A stretch of DNA of 5,798 nucleotides from Lachnospiraceae bacterium (GCA_003488965.1 DNJW01000267.1:1-5798); one strand, 5' to 3'. Counted from the stretch's first letter, positions 1-5,748 are shown. Notes: generated by a model from the sequence alone, not told the origin. Numbers and translations: made by a program.

Positions 1-15
1 TGGAAAATAATTAAA

Positions 16-24
16 TGGGATAAT
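16..24 (+). promoter_or_regulatory. Possible extended -10 promoter for the chemoreceptor gene
   Basis: The bases TGGGATAAT read as an extended -10 (TGn followed by GATAAT), 59 bases before the ATG at 84. Any -35 element would lie outside the window, so only half of the promoter can be judged. No sigma-D (flagellar/chemotaxis) promoter was recognised. This is a weak call. Confidence 0.25.
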
Positions 25-68
25 CACAGATTTTTTATGGAAAACTGTGTAGAATTGCTCAAAGAAGA

Positions 69-74
69 AGGAGG
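69..74 (+). promoter_or_regulatory. Ribosome binding site deciding the chemoreceptor start
   Basis: A strong AGGAGG lies 9 bases before the ATG at 84 and 6 bases before a TTG at 81. Both spacings work. ATG at 84 is preferred because ATG is the stronger start codon and the protein then begins MRKRIG directly before the first membrane helix. Confidence 0.7.
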
Positions 75-83
75 AGAAGTTTG

Positions 84-656
84 ATGAGAAAACGGATAGG
101 TGCTAAAATTTTAGGGGTATTCATACTGATTTTGTTAATTTGCCTTGCAGGAATCGGTATGGTTGGGTATTGCGTACATGAAATGGATGGAATCAATGAA
201 AAAATTGGAGGCGATTACTTAAATAGTATTGAGCAGTTAGATTCAATTTCTTTAAAGGTTTCTGATTTGCAGCAGTATCTAAAGGATTACATGCTGAGTG
301 CGGAGGATGAGGCAGTAAAGTCAAGCATTACGGTATCGCAGGATGGAATTCAGTCCTCGTTAAAATCGTTAGCAGGCAGTGCGTCGGATAAGGAACAGAA
401 GGAAGCAGTGTCAAAATTGCAGGACTCCTATAATATTTATTTGGAGACATACACCCAGGCGATGGGGGAGATTGAGGCTGGCGAATTGATGGGGACTGCT
501 GAGGTAGATGAAAGAGTTGCTGAGGTGACAGATGCTGTTAAAGCAAATATTCAGTCCCTTTCTGTGCGGAATGCTGGTCACTTATCTGACAGTTGTCGTA
601 CCAACAAAAAAGGCTACCAAAGAGCTTGGCTCTATTGTGCAGGGAATTGCGGATAA
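84..656 (+). CDS. Methyl-accepting chemotaxis protein, N-terminal sensory half (frameshifted gene)
   Basis: This is the sensory half of a chemoreceptor, which in an intact protein would bind a ligand outside the cell and signal across the membrane. Seen: a short basic start (MRKRIG), a membrane helix at about residues 8-30, and then an acidic, helical, extracytoplasmic region at about residues 31-155, the size of a four-helix-bundle MCP sensor. The segment ending in VRN at residue 163 is the usual run-in to the second membrane helix. Right after it the frame turns into non-hydrophobic, MCP-unlike sequence and stops at 656, while the expected continuation (HAMP domain) appears in another frame from about 574. 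The gene is therefore broken, or there is a sequencing error. On its own this product would be a membrane-anchored sensor with no signalling domain. Family assignment is firm because of the downstream half; the ligand is unknown. Confidence 0.85.
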   Translation: MRKRIGAKILGVFILILLICLAGIGMVGYCVHEMDGINEKIGGDYLNSIEQLDSISLKVSDLQQYLKDYMLSAEDEAVKSSITVSQDGIQSSLKSLAGSASDKEQKEAVSKLQDSYNIYLETYTQAMGEIEAGELMGTAEVDERVAEVTDAVKANIQSLSVRNAGHLSDSCRTNKKGYQRAWLYCAGNCG

Positions 657-1686
657 GGAAGGTGATTTGACAAAGCGTGTCAAAGAGCGCACAAAGGATG
701 AGGCAGGCCAGCTTGTTGCCGGGATTAACCAGTTTATTGGGACACTGCAAAGTACAATTTCTGATATTAAGCATGAATCAACTGCCATGATGGATAATGT
801 GGAGAATGTAACAGGGCAGATTGGGAAAGCAGATGAAAATATTACAGATGTATCGGCTACGATGCAGGAGCTTGCTGTCAGTATGACGGAAATTGCAAAT
901 GCGGCAGAAACAATTAATATGAATACGGAAGATGTTTCTGCTTCTGTGGAAGGAATTGCGCGGCAGGCAATGGATGGGGCAAAGAAGGCAAAGGAAATCC
1001 AGGGTAAGGCACAGGAACTTCGGGAGTCCGGGGTTTCCAGTAAAGAAAATACGGGCAGTATGGCAGAACAGATGCGTAATGTAATGAAGGAAGCACTCCG
1101 CCGGAGCCGTGACGTGGAAAAGATTAACACGCTGACAGCTGATATACTTAGTATTTCCAGTCAGACAAACCTTCTTGCGCTCAATGCGTCTATTGAGGCC
1201 GCAAGGGCAGGCGAAGCAGGAAAGGGATTTGCAGTTGTTGCGGATGAGATACGGCAGCTTGCTGATTCCAGCCGTGAAACAGCTAACAATATTCAGGAAA
1301 TCAGTGTGGAGGTAACGGATTCCGTTAATTCATTGGCAGATAATGCAAATAAGATGATTGATTTTATTACAGATGTTGTTTTGCCGGATTATGATATCCT
1401 GGTAGATACCGGAAACGCATATAGTAATGATGCGAATGAATTTGAACGGATTTTGAATGAATTTGAAGAAAGTGCAAATCGATTGATGGAAACAATGGGA
1501 AGCGTTAAATCATTGATTGGCAATATTTCTGTTACGATTTCAGAATGTTCAGATGGGGTAAATACCGTTGCGGAAAATGCAGGGTATTTAACAGAAGGAA
1601 TGTCGGAAATCCAGAGCGAGGTTATGAAGACAAAAGACTCTGCCGGGAATCTGGTGGATAATATTGACATGTTCAAGTATGTATAA
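532..1686 (+). CDS. Methyl-accepting chemotaxis protein, HAMP and signalling half (frameshifted gene)
   Basis: This is the cytoplasmic half of a chemoreceptor, which would control the CheA/CheW kinase complex. Numbered from the ATG at 532: a partial hydrophobic stretch at residues 7-23; a HAMP domain at about 24-77, starting [10 protein letters not shown] and containing the GDLTKR and KDEAGQLV segments; and a long coiled-coil signalling domain. The highly conserved hairpin tip is at residues 211-246, with [25 protein letters not shown] and EIRQLA. There is no CheR/CheB-docking pentapeptide at the C-terminus (it ends FKYV). The true gene start is probably 84, in another frame. However, ATG 532 has a weak GAGGTG 4 bases upstream and would give a protein with one membrane segment, so independent expression is possible. 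A hairpin terminator follows at 1724-1754. Family identity is near certain; whether the gene works is doubtful. Confidence 0.85.
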   Translation: MLLKQIFSPFLCGMLVTYLTVVVPTKKATKELGSIVQGIADKEGDLTKRVKERTKDEAGQLVAGINQFIGTLQSTISDIKHESTAMMDNVENVTGQIGKADENITDVSATMQELAVSMTEIANAAETINMNTEDVSASVEGIARQAMDGAKKAKEIQGKAQELRESGVSSKENTGSMAEQMRNVMKEALRRSRDVEKINTLTADILSISSQTNLLALNASIEAARAGEAGKGFAVVADEIRQLADSSRETANNIQEISVEVTDSVNSLADNANKMIDFITDVVLPDYDILVDTGNAYSNDANEFERILNEFEESANRLMETMGSVKSLIGNISVTISECSDGVNTVAENAGYLTEGMSEIQSEVMKTKDSAGNLVDNIDMFKYV

Positions 1687-1690
1687 AGAA

Positions 1691-1720
1691 AGGTTGGGAA
1701 GCATTTTTCTAATCCGGTAG
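1691..1720 (+). repeat. Short relic of the M56 peptidase gene 3' region
   Basis: Bases 1702-1720 (catttttctaatccggtag) are identical to 4814-4832 inside the M56 peptidase gene, where they encode HFSNPV. Weaker similarity continues leftwards for about 10 more bases (ggttgggaagc against ggattgagaatc). A 19-base exact match is not expected by chance in a window this small. Because the terminator and the Uma2 3' end that follow the peptidase gene also follow here, I read it as a remnant of a second peptidase gene end. Confidence 0.6.
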
Positions 1721-1723
1721 TTC

Positions 1724-1754
1724 AAAAGGCATATGCAGAGAGCATATGCCTTTT
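1724..1754. terminator. Bidirectional hairpin terminator after the chemoreceptor gene
   Basis: A perfect 13-bp inverted repeat (aaaaggcatatgc at 1724-1736, its complement at 1742-1754) encloses a 5-base loop, AGAGA. The A-run on one side and T-run on the other make it a plausible intrinsic terminator in both directions. It lies between the chemoreceptor half ending at 1686 and the minus-strand gene ending at 1818. The 34 bases 1724-1757 are identical, loop included, to 5134-5167. Confidence 0.8.
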
Positions 1755-1760
1755 CTTCTT

Positions 1761-1817
1761 CAGAGTGGAAAGATTGATATAGAACTCAGGGTATATACTG
1801 ACGGGAATATTATCAGA
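1761..1817 (-). pseudogene. Relic of a Uma2-family gene C-terminus
   Basis: Read on the minus strand from 1817, this encodes SDNIPVSIYPEFYINLSTL. That matches 16 of 19 residues at the end of the intact Uma2 protein in this window (SDNIPVRIYPGFFINLSTL). At DNA level it aligns without gaps to 5187-5243 with 7 differences in 57 bases, three of them synonymous. Relative to the intact copy, 16 bases between this segment and the hairpin are missing, which removes the original stop codon. Nothing else of the Uma2 gene is seen; the sequence changes directly into the stop codon of the neighbouring TPR-like gene. It is a fragment, not a functional gene. Confidence 0.8.
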
Positions 1818-2522
1818 TTAGAAGAAAAATTCATCATCATCATCGTCATATTGTGTCATCATTTCATCCAGTTGTGCTTCATAGGCATTAATCCTGTCAT
1901 CAACCTGTTTTTGCGTTTCTTTATCACCAATGGTCTCATAGAAAAGAGAAGCCGCCGTAAAAAGAATATCATTATCATCGGTACATTCCGTATCTGGCTG
2001 GATATATTGTTCAATTAATTCTCTGGCAGAATCAAGAGAAGTGCCGTCACCATTCTTATACTGGTTTATCATGGCATATATCAGTGCAGTGACAGCGAAA
2101 ATGTTGCCAGGATAGTCATTTAGCCACGCCTGGCAGAATTCCACAGCTTCTTTGTTTCGATTTAATAAACTAAGGGCAGAAGCTTTAGGAAAATAAATAT
2201 CAGCTATGTCCGATTCATCCCAATCAAATAATGTAAGCATTTCTTCTGCCGAGCGGAGAATGACTTCATATTTTTCATAGTCCTCCATCATATCAAAATA
2301 GTCATCCAGAAAGCTTTGGACATCATGTTCAAAGTCAGTTCGGTCATCAAGCTCATAAAGTTTTTTCGGGAAATCAGGATTTTTTCTGCGCCCTTCCTTC
2401 ACGATATCTGTAAGGATAGAGTAGGCTTCCTGCCAGCAGGAATTATTCTTATTTTTTCCAAATAAATTTTCTTCGCATTTTTCAACAAATGCATCAAATT
2501 GTTTCCATTTTTTATTGTTCAT
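1818..2522 (-). CDS. Hypothetical acidic TPR-like protein
   Basis: The function is unknown. The 234-residue product has no signal peptide or membrane segment and is probably cytoplasmic. It is rich in Asp and Glu and mostly helical. Segments such as EKYEVILRSAEEMLTLFDW, FPKASALSLLNRNKEAVEFC, and NIFAVTALIYAMINQYKNG followed by SARELIEQYI look like consecutive tetratricopeptide-type helix pairs (about residues 80-195), suggesting a protein-binding scaffold. I recall similar uncharacterised TPR-like proteins from Lachnospiraceae. The C-terminus is very acidic (DDDDDEFFF). ATG 2522 is chosen over the longer frame reaching 2582 because GGAGGA sits 5 bases upstream and because the longer start would lie inside the -35 box of a clear promoter. 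The gene is divergent from the blaI-like gene. Its stop codon abuts, in frame, the Uma2 relic. TPR assignment is by eye and moderate. Confidence 0.85.
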   Translation of the reverse strand: MNNKKWKQFDAFVEKCEENLFGKNKNNSCWQEAYSILTDIVKEGRRKNPDFPKKLYELDDRTDFEHDVQSFLDDYFDMMEDYEKYEVILRSAEEMLTLFDWDESDIADIYFPKASALSLLNRNKEAVEFCQAWLNDYPGNIFAVTALIYAMINQYKNGDGTSLDSARELIEQYIQPDTECTDDNDILFTAASLFYETIGDKETQKQVDDRINAYEAQLDEMMTQYDDDDDEFFF

Positions 2523-2548
2523 CGTATTCCTCCATCTTAAAGTAGTTA
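2520..2548 (-). repeat. Shared leader repeat, copy 1
   Basis: These 29 bases cover the start codon, ribosome binding site and likely transcript start of the TPR-like gene. They align without gaps to 5749-5777 upstream of the Uma2 gene, with about 24 of 29 identical. The invariant parts are catcgta at one end and ttaaagtagtta at the other. Sharing both this leader and the 3' flank links the two minus-strand genes to a common ancestral locus. Confidence 0.6.
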
Positions 2549-2553
2549 TTGTT

Positions 2554-2582
2554 ATCATAGCTTTTTCATTAAGCCCTGTCAA
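2554..2582 (-). promoter_or_regulatory. Sigma-A promoter of the TPR-like gene
   Basis: On the minus strand, TTGACA (2582-2577) and TATGAT (2559-2554) are separated by exactly 17 bases: a perfect consensus -35 and a 5-of-6 -10. Transcription would start near 2547, giving a leader of about 25 bases that contains the GGAGGA ribosome binding site. This fixes the gene start at 2522. Confidence 0.8.
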
Positions 2583-2636
2583 TTTTGATTTTCCCCACCC
2601 CGTGAAAAGTAATAAAACGGGTTATTGTTTTTGGGT

Positions 2637-2665
2637 TTGACAAATAGGTATACATGTGTTAACAT
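2637..2665 (+). promoter_or_regulatory. Sigma-A promoter of the repressor-peptidase operon
   Basis: TTGACA at 2637-2642 and TAACAT at 2660-2665 are 17 bases apart: a consensus -35 with a 4-of-6 -10. It sits 42 bases before the repressor start codon and overlaps the inverted repeat at 2648-2687, as expected for a repressed promoter. Its -35 is 54 bases from that of the divergent TPR-like gene. Confidence 0.7.
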
Positions 2666-2687
2666 TAATAAGTAAACAGATGTATAC
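2648..2687. promoter_or_regulatory. Candidate BlaI-type operator (inverted repeat)
   Basis: Two 13-base arms, gtatacatgtgtt (2648-2660) and aacagatgtatac (2675-2687), are inverted copies with one mismatch, separated by 14 bases. They contain the ACA/TGT half-site pattern typical of BlaI/MecI operators (TACA-n-TGTA). The dyad spans the spacer, the -10 box and the probable transcript start, so a repressor bound here would block the operon. Autoregulation by the adjacent blaI-like gene is the natural inference. Confidence 0.65.
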
Positions 2688-2706
2688 TAAATGAAAGGAG
2701 GACAGA

Positions 2707-3093
2707 ATGGAGAAACGGGAAAAGATAAGCCTTTCAAATGCAGAATGGCGTATTATGGATTTTTTATGGGATAAAAATCCAGCGACGATTGCTGATATGG
2801 TGCATTATTTTGATGGCATTACGAATTGGGACCGGCATGTAGTTATTATGATGCTAAAGCGCATGGAAGCGAAGGGGGCTGTTGCATGGCAGACAGTTGG
2901 AAGGGCAAAGCAATATTATCCTGTGATTGAGAGGGAACAGTCCTGTGTGCAGGAGACAAAGGATTTTCTGGAACGTGTATATAAGGGAAGCCTGGGGCTT
3001 ATGCTCACTACGATGGTAAAGCAGGAAAAGCTTGCGAAAGGGGAACTGGAGGAATTGCGCAGAATATTGAATGAAGGTGAAGAGGATGATTAA
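2707..3093 (+). CDS. BlaI/MecI-family transcriptional repressor
   Basis: A 128-residue repressor of the BlaI/MecI/CopY family (Penicillinase_R), the usual length. These are cytoplasmic dimers that block a promoter until a partner membrane peptidase causes their inactivation. Seen: a winged-helix DNA-binding domain at about residues 8-75, opening LSNAEWRIMDFLW, with a recognition-helix region HVVIMMLKRMEAKG and a wing ending GRAKQYYPVI. A dimerisation tail follows (FLERVYKGSLGLMLTTMV, then KGELEELRRIL). AAAGGAGG lies 5 bases before the ATG. The gene has a promoter overlapped by a dyad operator and overlaps the BlaR1-like peptidase gene, so the two are coupled. By eye alignment, the Asn-Phe cleavage site of staphylococcal BlaI/MecI is replaced by Thr-Met near residues 102-103, so any cleavage site would differ. 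Family is certain; target genes are unknown, hence no gene symbol. Confidence 0.93.
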   Translation: MEKREKISLSNAEWRIMDFLWDKNPATIADMVHYFDGITNWDRHVVIMMLKRMEAKGAVAWQTVGRAKQYYPVIEREQSCVQETKDFLERVYKGSLGLMLTTMVKQEKLAKGELEELRRILNEGEEDD

Positions 3094-5047
3094 GACGATT
3101 TTATCAAGCAGCCTGATATTTATGGTGATAGTGATAATCCGTAAAATTTTCCGTGGGAAGGCAGGGAATGTATTTCTGTATTCCTTGTGGCTGTTGTTTG
3201 CCGCAGGGCTTGTGATTCCGATATTTTCTTTTGTCTTGCAGGATATTGCAGGCTGGGACAGAGGGAGGGTGAAAAGTCCGGTCAGTATCATGAATTTTGT
3301 AGAGATGCATGTTACAGATACAGAAAAAGCAACGGAACCTGTAAAACAGAAAGAAAGCATTTCGGAAAAAGAAGGTGAGAAAGAGCAGGAGGAAAAAACA
3401 GAGATAAAAGTGAAACAGGATGCCAATCGCCAAAAAGTAGTGATAGAGGCAGGGAAAAGTGTAAGATTTCGTGCTTTGGCGGAATTGTGGTATTCAAAGA
3501 AAGTTTTTTTTATTTTCTGGGCAGTTGGGGCTGTAGTTGTTCTGTTGAGGCAGTTATTTATGGAGAGGGCATTTCGCAGGCAGCTTATTGAAAACCGGGA
3601 GGAAGTGGTGTGCCAGGAGCAAAGAGTATATCAGACAAAGGGGATTAAAACACCATTATTATTTCGGAGCCATGGATTGTCACTGGATATCTATCTTCCT
3701 GAAACGATTATGGAGAATGAAACATTTGTAAGGCATGCCCTTCTTCATGAAAACATACACAAGAAGCATGGAGATATCTGGTGGGGATATGTAAGAAATT
3801 TTCTGGTTGCCGTTTACTGGTTCTATCCCATTGTCTGGATTGCCGCTGTTTTATCGAAAAGAGATTGCGAATATGCATGTGATAGTTCGGTTATGAAGGA
3901 TATGAGCAAAAAGGAGTGCATTTCTTATGGAAACAGCCTGCTTTCGTTAATACAGGTTGGAAGGAGCAGGGATTTGTTCTGTACGGCAACTGCCATGAAA
4001 ATGAAAAAATCGGAAATGGAGGTAAGGATTCGGATGATTAAGAGGGGAAGAAAGAGGAATCTTTTTGTTACTGTTTTTATTATGATACTTTTATGCGCTG
4101 TAGGGATTGCTGCATTTACTGATGCAATGGAGCCGGAGAAGGAAAAGCAGATATCTCACAGACAGAAAGAGAAAGAGGCTGGAACGGGGAAACAATTGCC
4201 TTCCGGACAGACAGAACAGGAAAATACGCTTTCTGTAAAAGAAGCAGAATATAAGATAACGGATATGTGGGGAGCAGATGTGCCGCGCATTTGTTATGAA
4301 GATGATACAAGGATGATATTTTCAGGATACTTTGGCCTTTTTGTTTATTCCAGGGAAGAAGAAGAGATTGTGCAGTCGCTTAATTTGGAAGAGATTGGCT
4401 GTAGTGCAACACAGGGTGACCATTATTGTTCCATCAGCGTCTCAGAGGATGGCAAAACTGTTTATCTGCATGTGATGAGTGATAAAAAAATGATGTATCA
4501 GTATTCTGTTGATACTGGCAAATTGCAATATTTGGCTTACAATTTACCGGATAAGCTGTATGACAGGGAAAAATGGGAAAAAACGAACCAGAGCGGAATA
4601 CAGTGTAATGGTGCTACTATTGGTGATTTGGTATATTGGTATGATGACAGAGATGCTGCGATGCTTAGGTATCTGCCATTATTTTATAAGCCATATGGTT
4701 CGTGTGATTTTTTTGAGCCAGAAGATATCAGGGATTTAAGTGAAGTTTCCTTTTATGCGAATGGAACGGAATATGTAATTACAGACGCGAAAAAGCTGCA
4801 ATGGATTGAGAATCATTTTTCTAATCCGGTAGAAGAGATAAAAGGTGGTTCTGCATGCCCGTTTTATCATATGATGTATCTGAAAAGGAAAGACGGGGTT
4901 TGCGGCAAGGTGTTTCCGGCAACGGATAGCTGCTCGGTATATCAGACAGGCAATTCCTATTATGAATATAAAAAGGATGCTAATGGAGAGTTCAATGAAG
5001 TGTTTTGGAAATTGTTTGGGATTGAAGATATTGGAGATATCAGGTAA
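3086..5047 (+). CDS. BlaR1-like M56 membrane metallopeptidase with a non-PBP sensor domain
   Basis: A 653-residue integral membrane zinc peptidase of family M56, the expected partner of the upstream repressor. Seen: membrane helices at about residues 3-21, 30-52 and 140-158; a highly charged Lys/Glu linker (80-115) between the second and third; the peptidase domain at about 165-310 with zinc motif HENIH (H221, E222, H225), followed by HGDIWW and the conserved DCEYACD, where E262 is the likely third ligand; a hydrophobic segment at 238-257; and a last helix at 326-345. The C-terminal domain (about 385-653) should be extracytoplasmic. It lacks the FxPxSTxK-like site of penicillin-sensing BlaR1. 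Instead it has IFSGYFGLFVYS and VSEDGKTVYLHVMS, blade-like segments known to me from other clostridial M56 proteins, and eight cysteines. ATG 3086 is preferred over ATG 3071: it overlaps the repressor stop, has AAGGTGA 5 bases upstream, and gives the usual M56 N-terminus MIKTILSSS. The signal is unknown. Confidence 0.9.
   Translation: MIKTILSSSLIFMVIVIIRKIFRGKAGNVFLYSLWLLFAAGLVIPIFSFVLQDIAGWDRGRVKSPVSIMNFVEMHVTDTEKATEPVKQKESISEKEGEKEQEEKTEIKVKQDANRQKVVIEAGKSVRFRALAELWYSKKVFFIFWAVGAVVVLLRQLFMERAFRRQLIENREEVVCQEQRVYQTKGIKTPLLFRSHGLSLDIYLPETIMENETFVRHALLHENIHKKHGDIWWGYVRNFLVAVYWFYPIVWIAAVLSKRDCEYACDSSVMKDMSKKECISYGNSLLSLIQVGRSRDLFCTATAMKMKKSEMEVRIRMIKRGRKRNLFVTVFIMILLCAVGIAAFTDAMEPEKEKQISHRQKEKEAGTGKQLPSGQTEQENTLSVKEAEYKITDMWGADVPRICYEDDTRMIFSGYFGLFVYSREEEEIVQSLNLEEIGCSATQGDHYCSISVSEDGKTVYLHVMSDKKMMYQYSVDTGKLQYLAYNLPDKLYDREKWEKTNQSGIQCNGATIGDLVYWYDDRDAAMLRYLPLFYKPYGSCDFFEPEDIRDLSEVSFYANGTEYVITDAKKLQWIENHFSNPVEEIKGGSACPFYHMMYLKRKDGVCGKVFPATDSCSVYQTGNSYYEYKKDANGEFNEVFWKLFGIEDIGDIR
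4814..4832 (+). repeat. 19-bp exact repeat inside the M56 gene
   Basis: This sequence (catttttctaatccggtag, encoding HFSNPV) recurs exactly at 1702-1720 beyond the chemoreceptor gene. Here it is part of an intact reading frame, so this is the parental copy and the other is the relic. Confidence 0.6.
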
Positions 5048-5129
5048 AACAGAGATATTCACTATTCCTGTTACAATATGCAGAAACGGTAAGGCGCAGT
5101 TAATTCGTTACAGTATTAAACATGGAAGG

Positions 5130-5168
5130 AAAGAAAAGGCATATGCAGAGAGCATATGCCTTTTCTTT
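5130..5168. terminator. Bidirectional terminator between the M56 and Uma2 genes
   Basis: A perfect 17-bp inverted repeat (5130-5146 with 5152-5168) has the 5-base loop AGAGA, with A-rich and T-rich outer ends. It lies between two convergent genes, ending at 5047 (+) and 5178 (-), and would serve both. Its core is identical to the hairpin at 1724-1754, but the stem here is 4 bp longer. The 82 bases between the peptidase stop codon and this hairpin hold nothing I can recognise. Confidence 0.85.
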
Positions 5169-5177
5169 TGCCATAAA

Positions 5178-5723
5178 TTATATATTCAGAGTGGAAAGAT
5201 TAATAAAGAACCCAGGATATATGCGGACAGGAATATTATCAGAAAAGATATAATTCGCCGCATTGTCATTTTGGAAATCATATACAGTGACCAGATTCCT
5301 TTCATGGTCTACAATCCAGTATTCCTGTACTCCTGCGGTCTGGTATTTAAAAAGCTTTGTATAGTAATCCATTGGGCGGCTGCCCGGTGATACGATTTCA
5401 ATAATCCAGTCAGGTGCGCCAGAGCACCCCCTGTCTGTGAGCTTGTCACGGTCGCAAATTACACAGATATCTGGTTCAACGTAGGTTGTATCATCTTTAT
5501 TTAAAAATACAGCAAATGGAGCAATATTTACTTCACAGATACCCTGATTATTATTTATATATTCGCGGATAGTTGCAAACATTTCTCCAACAATACGCTG
5601 GTGCTTTCTGGTTGGAGGTGCCATATAATAAATCTGGCCGTCAATCAGTTCTGCCCGTTTTCCATCTGGCAGGGCATAAATGTCATCAGTGGTATAGAAT
5701 TTTTCCTGTGCTAATATCGACAT
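5178..5723 (-). CDS. Uma2-family (PD-(D/E)XK superfamily) protein
   Basis: A 181-residue protein of the Uma2 family (PF05685, formerly DUF820), a restriction-endonuclease-like fold whose biological role is unsettled. The family is often present in many copies per genome. Seen: the opening ALPDGKRAELIDGQIYYMAPP with conserved E25, then KHQRIVGEMFATI, the EPDI motif with D85, DWIIEIVSP with E109, and YYTKLFKYQTAGVQEYWIVD with K123 and K126. These match the acidic and Lys positions of the PD-(D/E)XK core, so the nuclease site looks intact. ATG 5723 is preferred over ATG 5732: AAGGAG lies 9 bases before 5723 but directly touches 5732. Length is typical of the family. It converges on the M56 gene through a shared terminator. 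The last 19 codons are duplicated as a relic at 1761-1817. The substrate and role are not known; its promoter is at or beyond the window edge. Confidence 0.9.
   Translation of the reverse strand: MSILAQEKFYTTDDIYALPDGKRAELIDGQIYYMAPPTRKHQRIVGEMFATIREYINNNQGICEVNIAPFAVFLNKDDTTYVEPDICVICDRDKLTDRGCSGAPDWIIEIVSPGSRPMDYYTKLFKYQTAGVQEYWIVDHERNLVTVYDFQNDNAANYIFSDNIPVRIYPGFFINLSTLNI
5187..5243 (-). repeat. Uma2 3'-end repeat, intact copy
   Basis: This part of the Uma2 gene (residues 161-179) is repeated at 1761-1817 with 50 of 57 bases identical and no gaps. In both places it lies just beyond the same hairpin and in the same orientation to it, apart from a 16-base difference in spacing (5 rather than 21 bases to the hairpin in the relic, measured to the core repeat arm). 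Confidence 0.75.
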
Positions 5724-5748
5724 AAGTGTCATCTCCTTTTTGGCTATT

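Noticed and set aside
25..49. Small dyad cacag / ctgtg before the chemoreceptor gene
   Set aside because: Five base pairs, then a bulge and an A/T-only stem; too weak to claim as an operator or riboswitch.
540..660. Programmed ribosomal frameshift joining the two chemoreceptor halves
   Set aside because: No slippery heptamer with a downstream structure was seen at the junction, and joining the frames would still leave an abnormally short membrane helix. Deletion is simpler.
582..1130. Long open frame on the minus strand antisense to the chemoreceptor
   Set aside because: Its composition (Ser/Ile/Ala-rich, low complexity) is that of a coding shadow, and it lacks a convincing ribosome binding site. 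The plus-strand product is a clear MCP.
2599..2621. Inverted repeat cccgt / acggg in the divergent intergenic region
   Set aside because: Only 5 bp with a 13-base loop and no T-run, and it lies between two promoters where a terminator makes no sense.
2854..3426. Minus-strand frame opposite the repressor-peptidase overlap
   Set aside because: Shadow of two well-supported plus-strand genes with clear family motifs.
1724..5168. The two hairpins as terminal inverted repeats of a transposon carrying the intervening genes
   Set aside because: Each hairpin is a self-contained palindrome at a gene end. No transposase or target-site duplication was seen, and the neighbouring repeats fit a duplicated gene junction better.
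4962..5390. Plus-strand open frame spanning the M56 gene end, the terminator and the Uma2 gene end
   Set aside because: It crosses a strong terminator and overlaps two well-supported genes; the product has no recognisable features.
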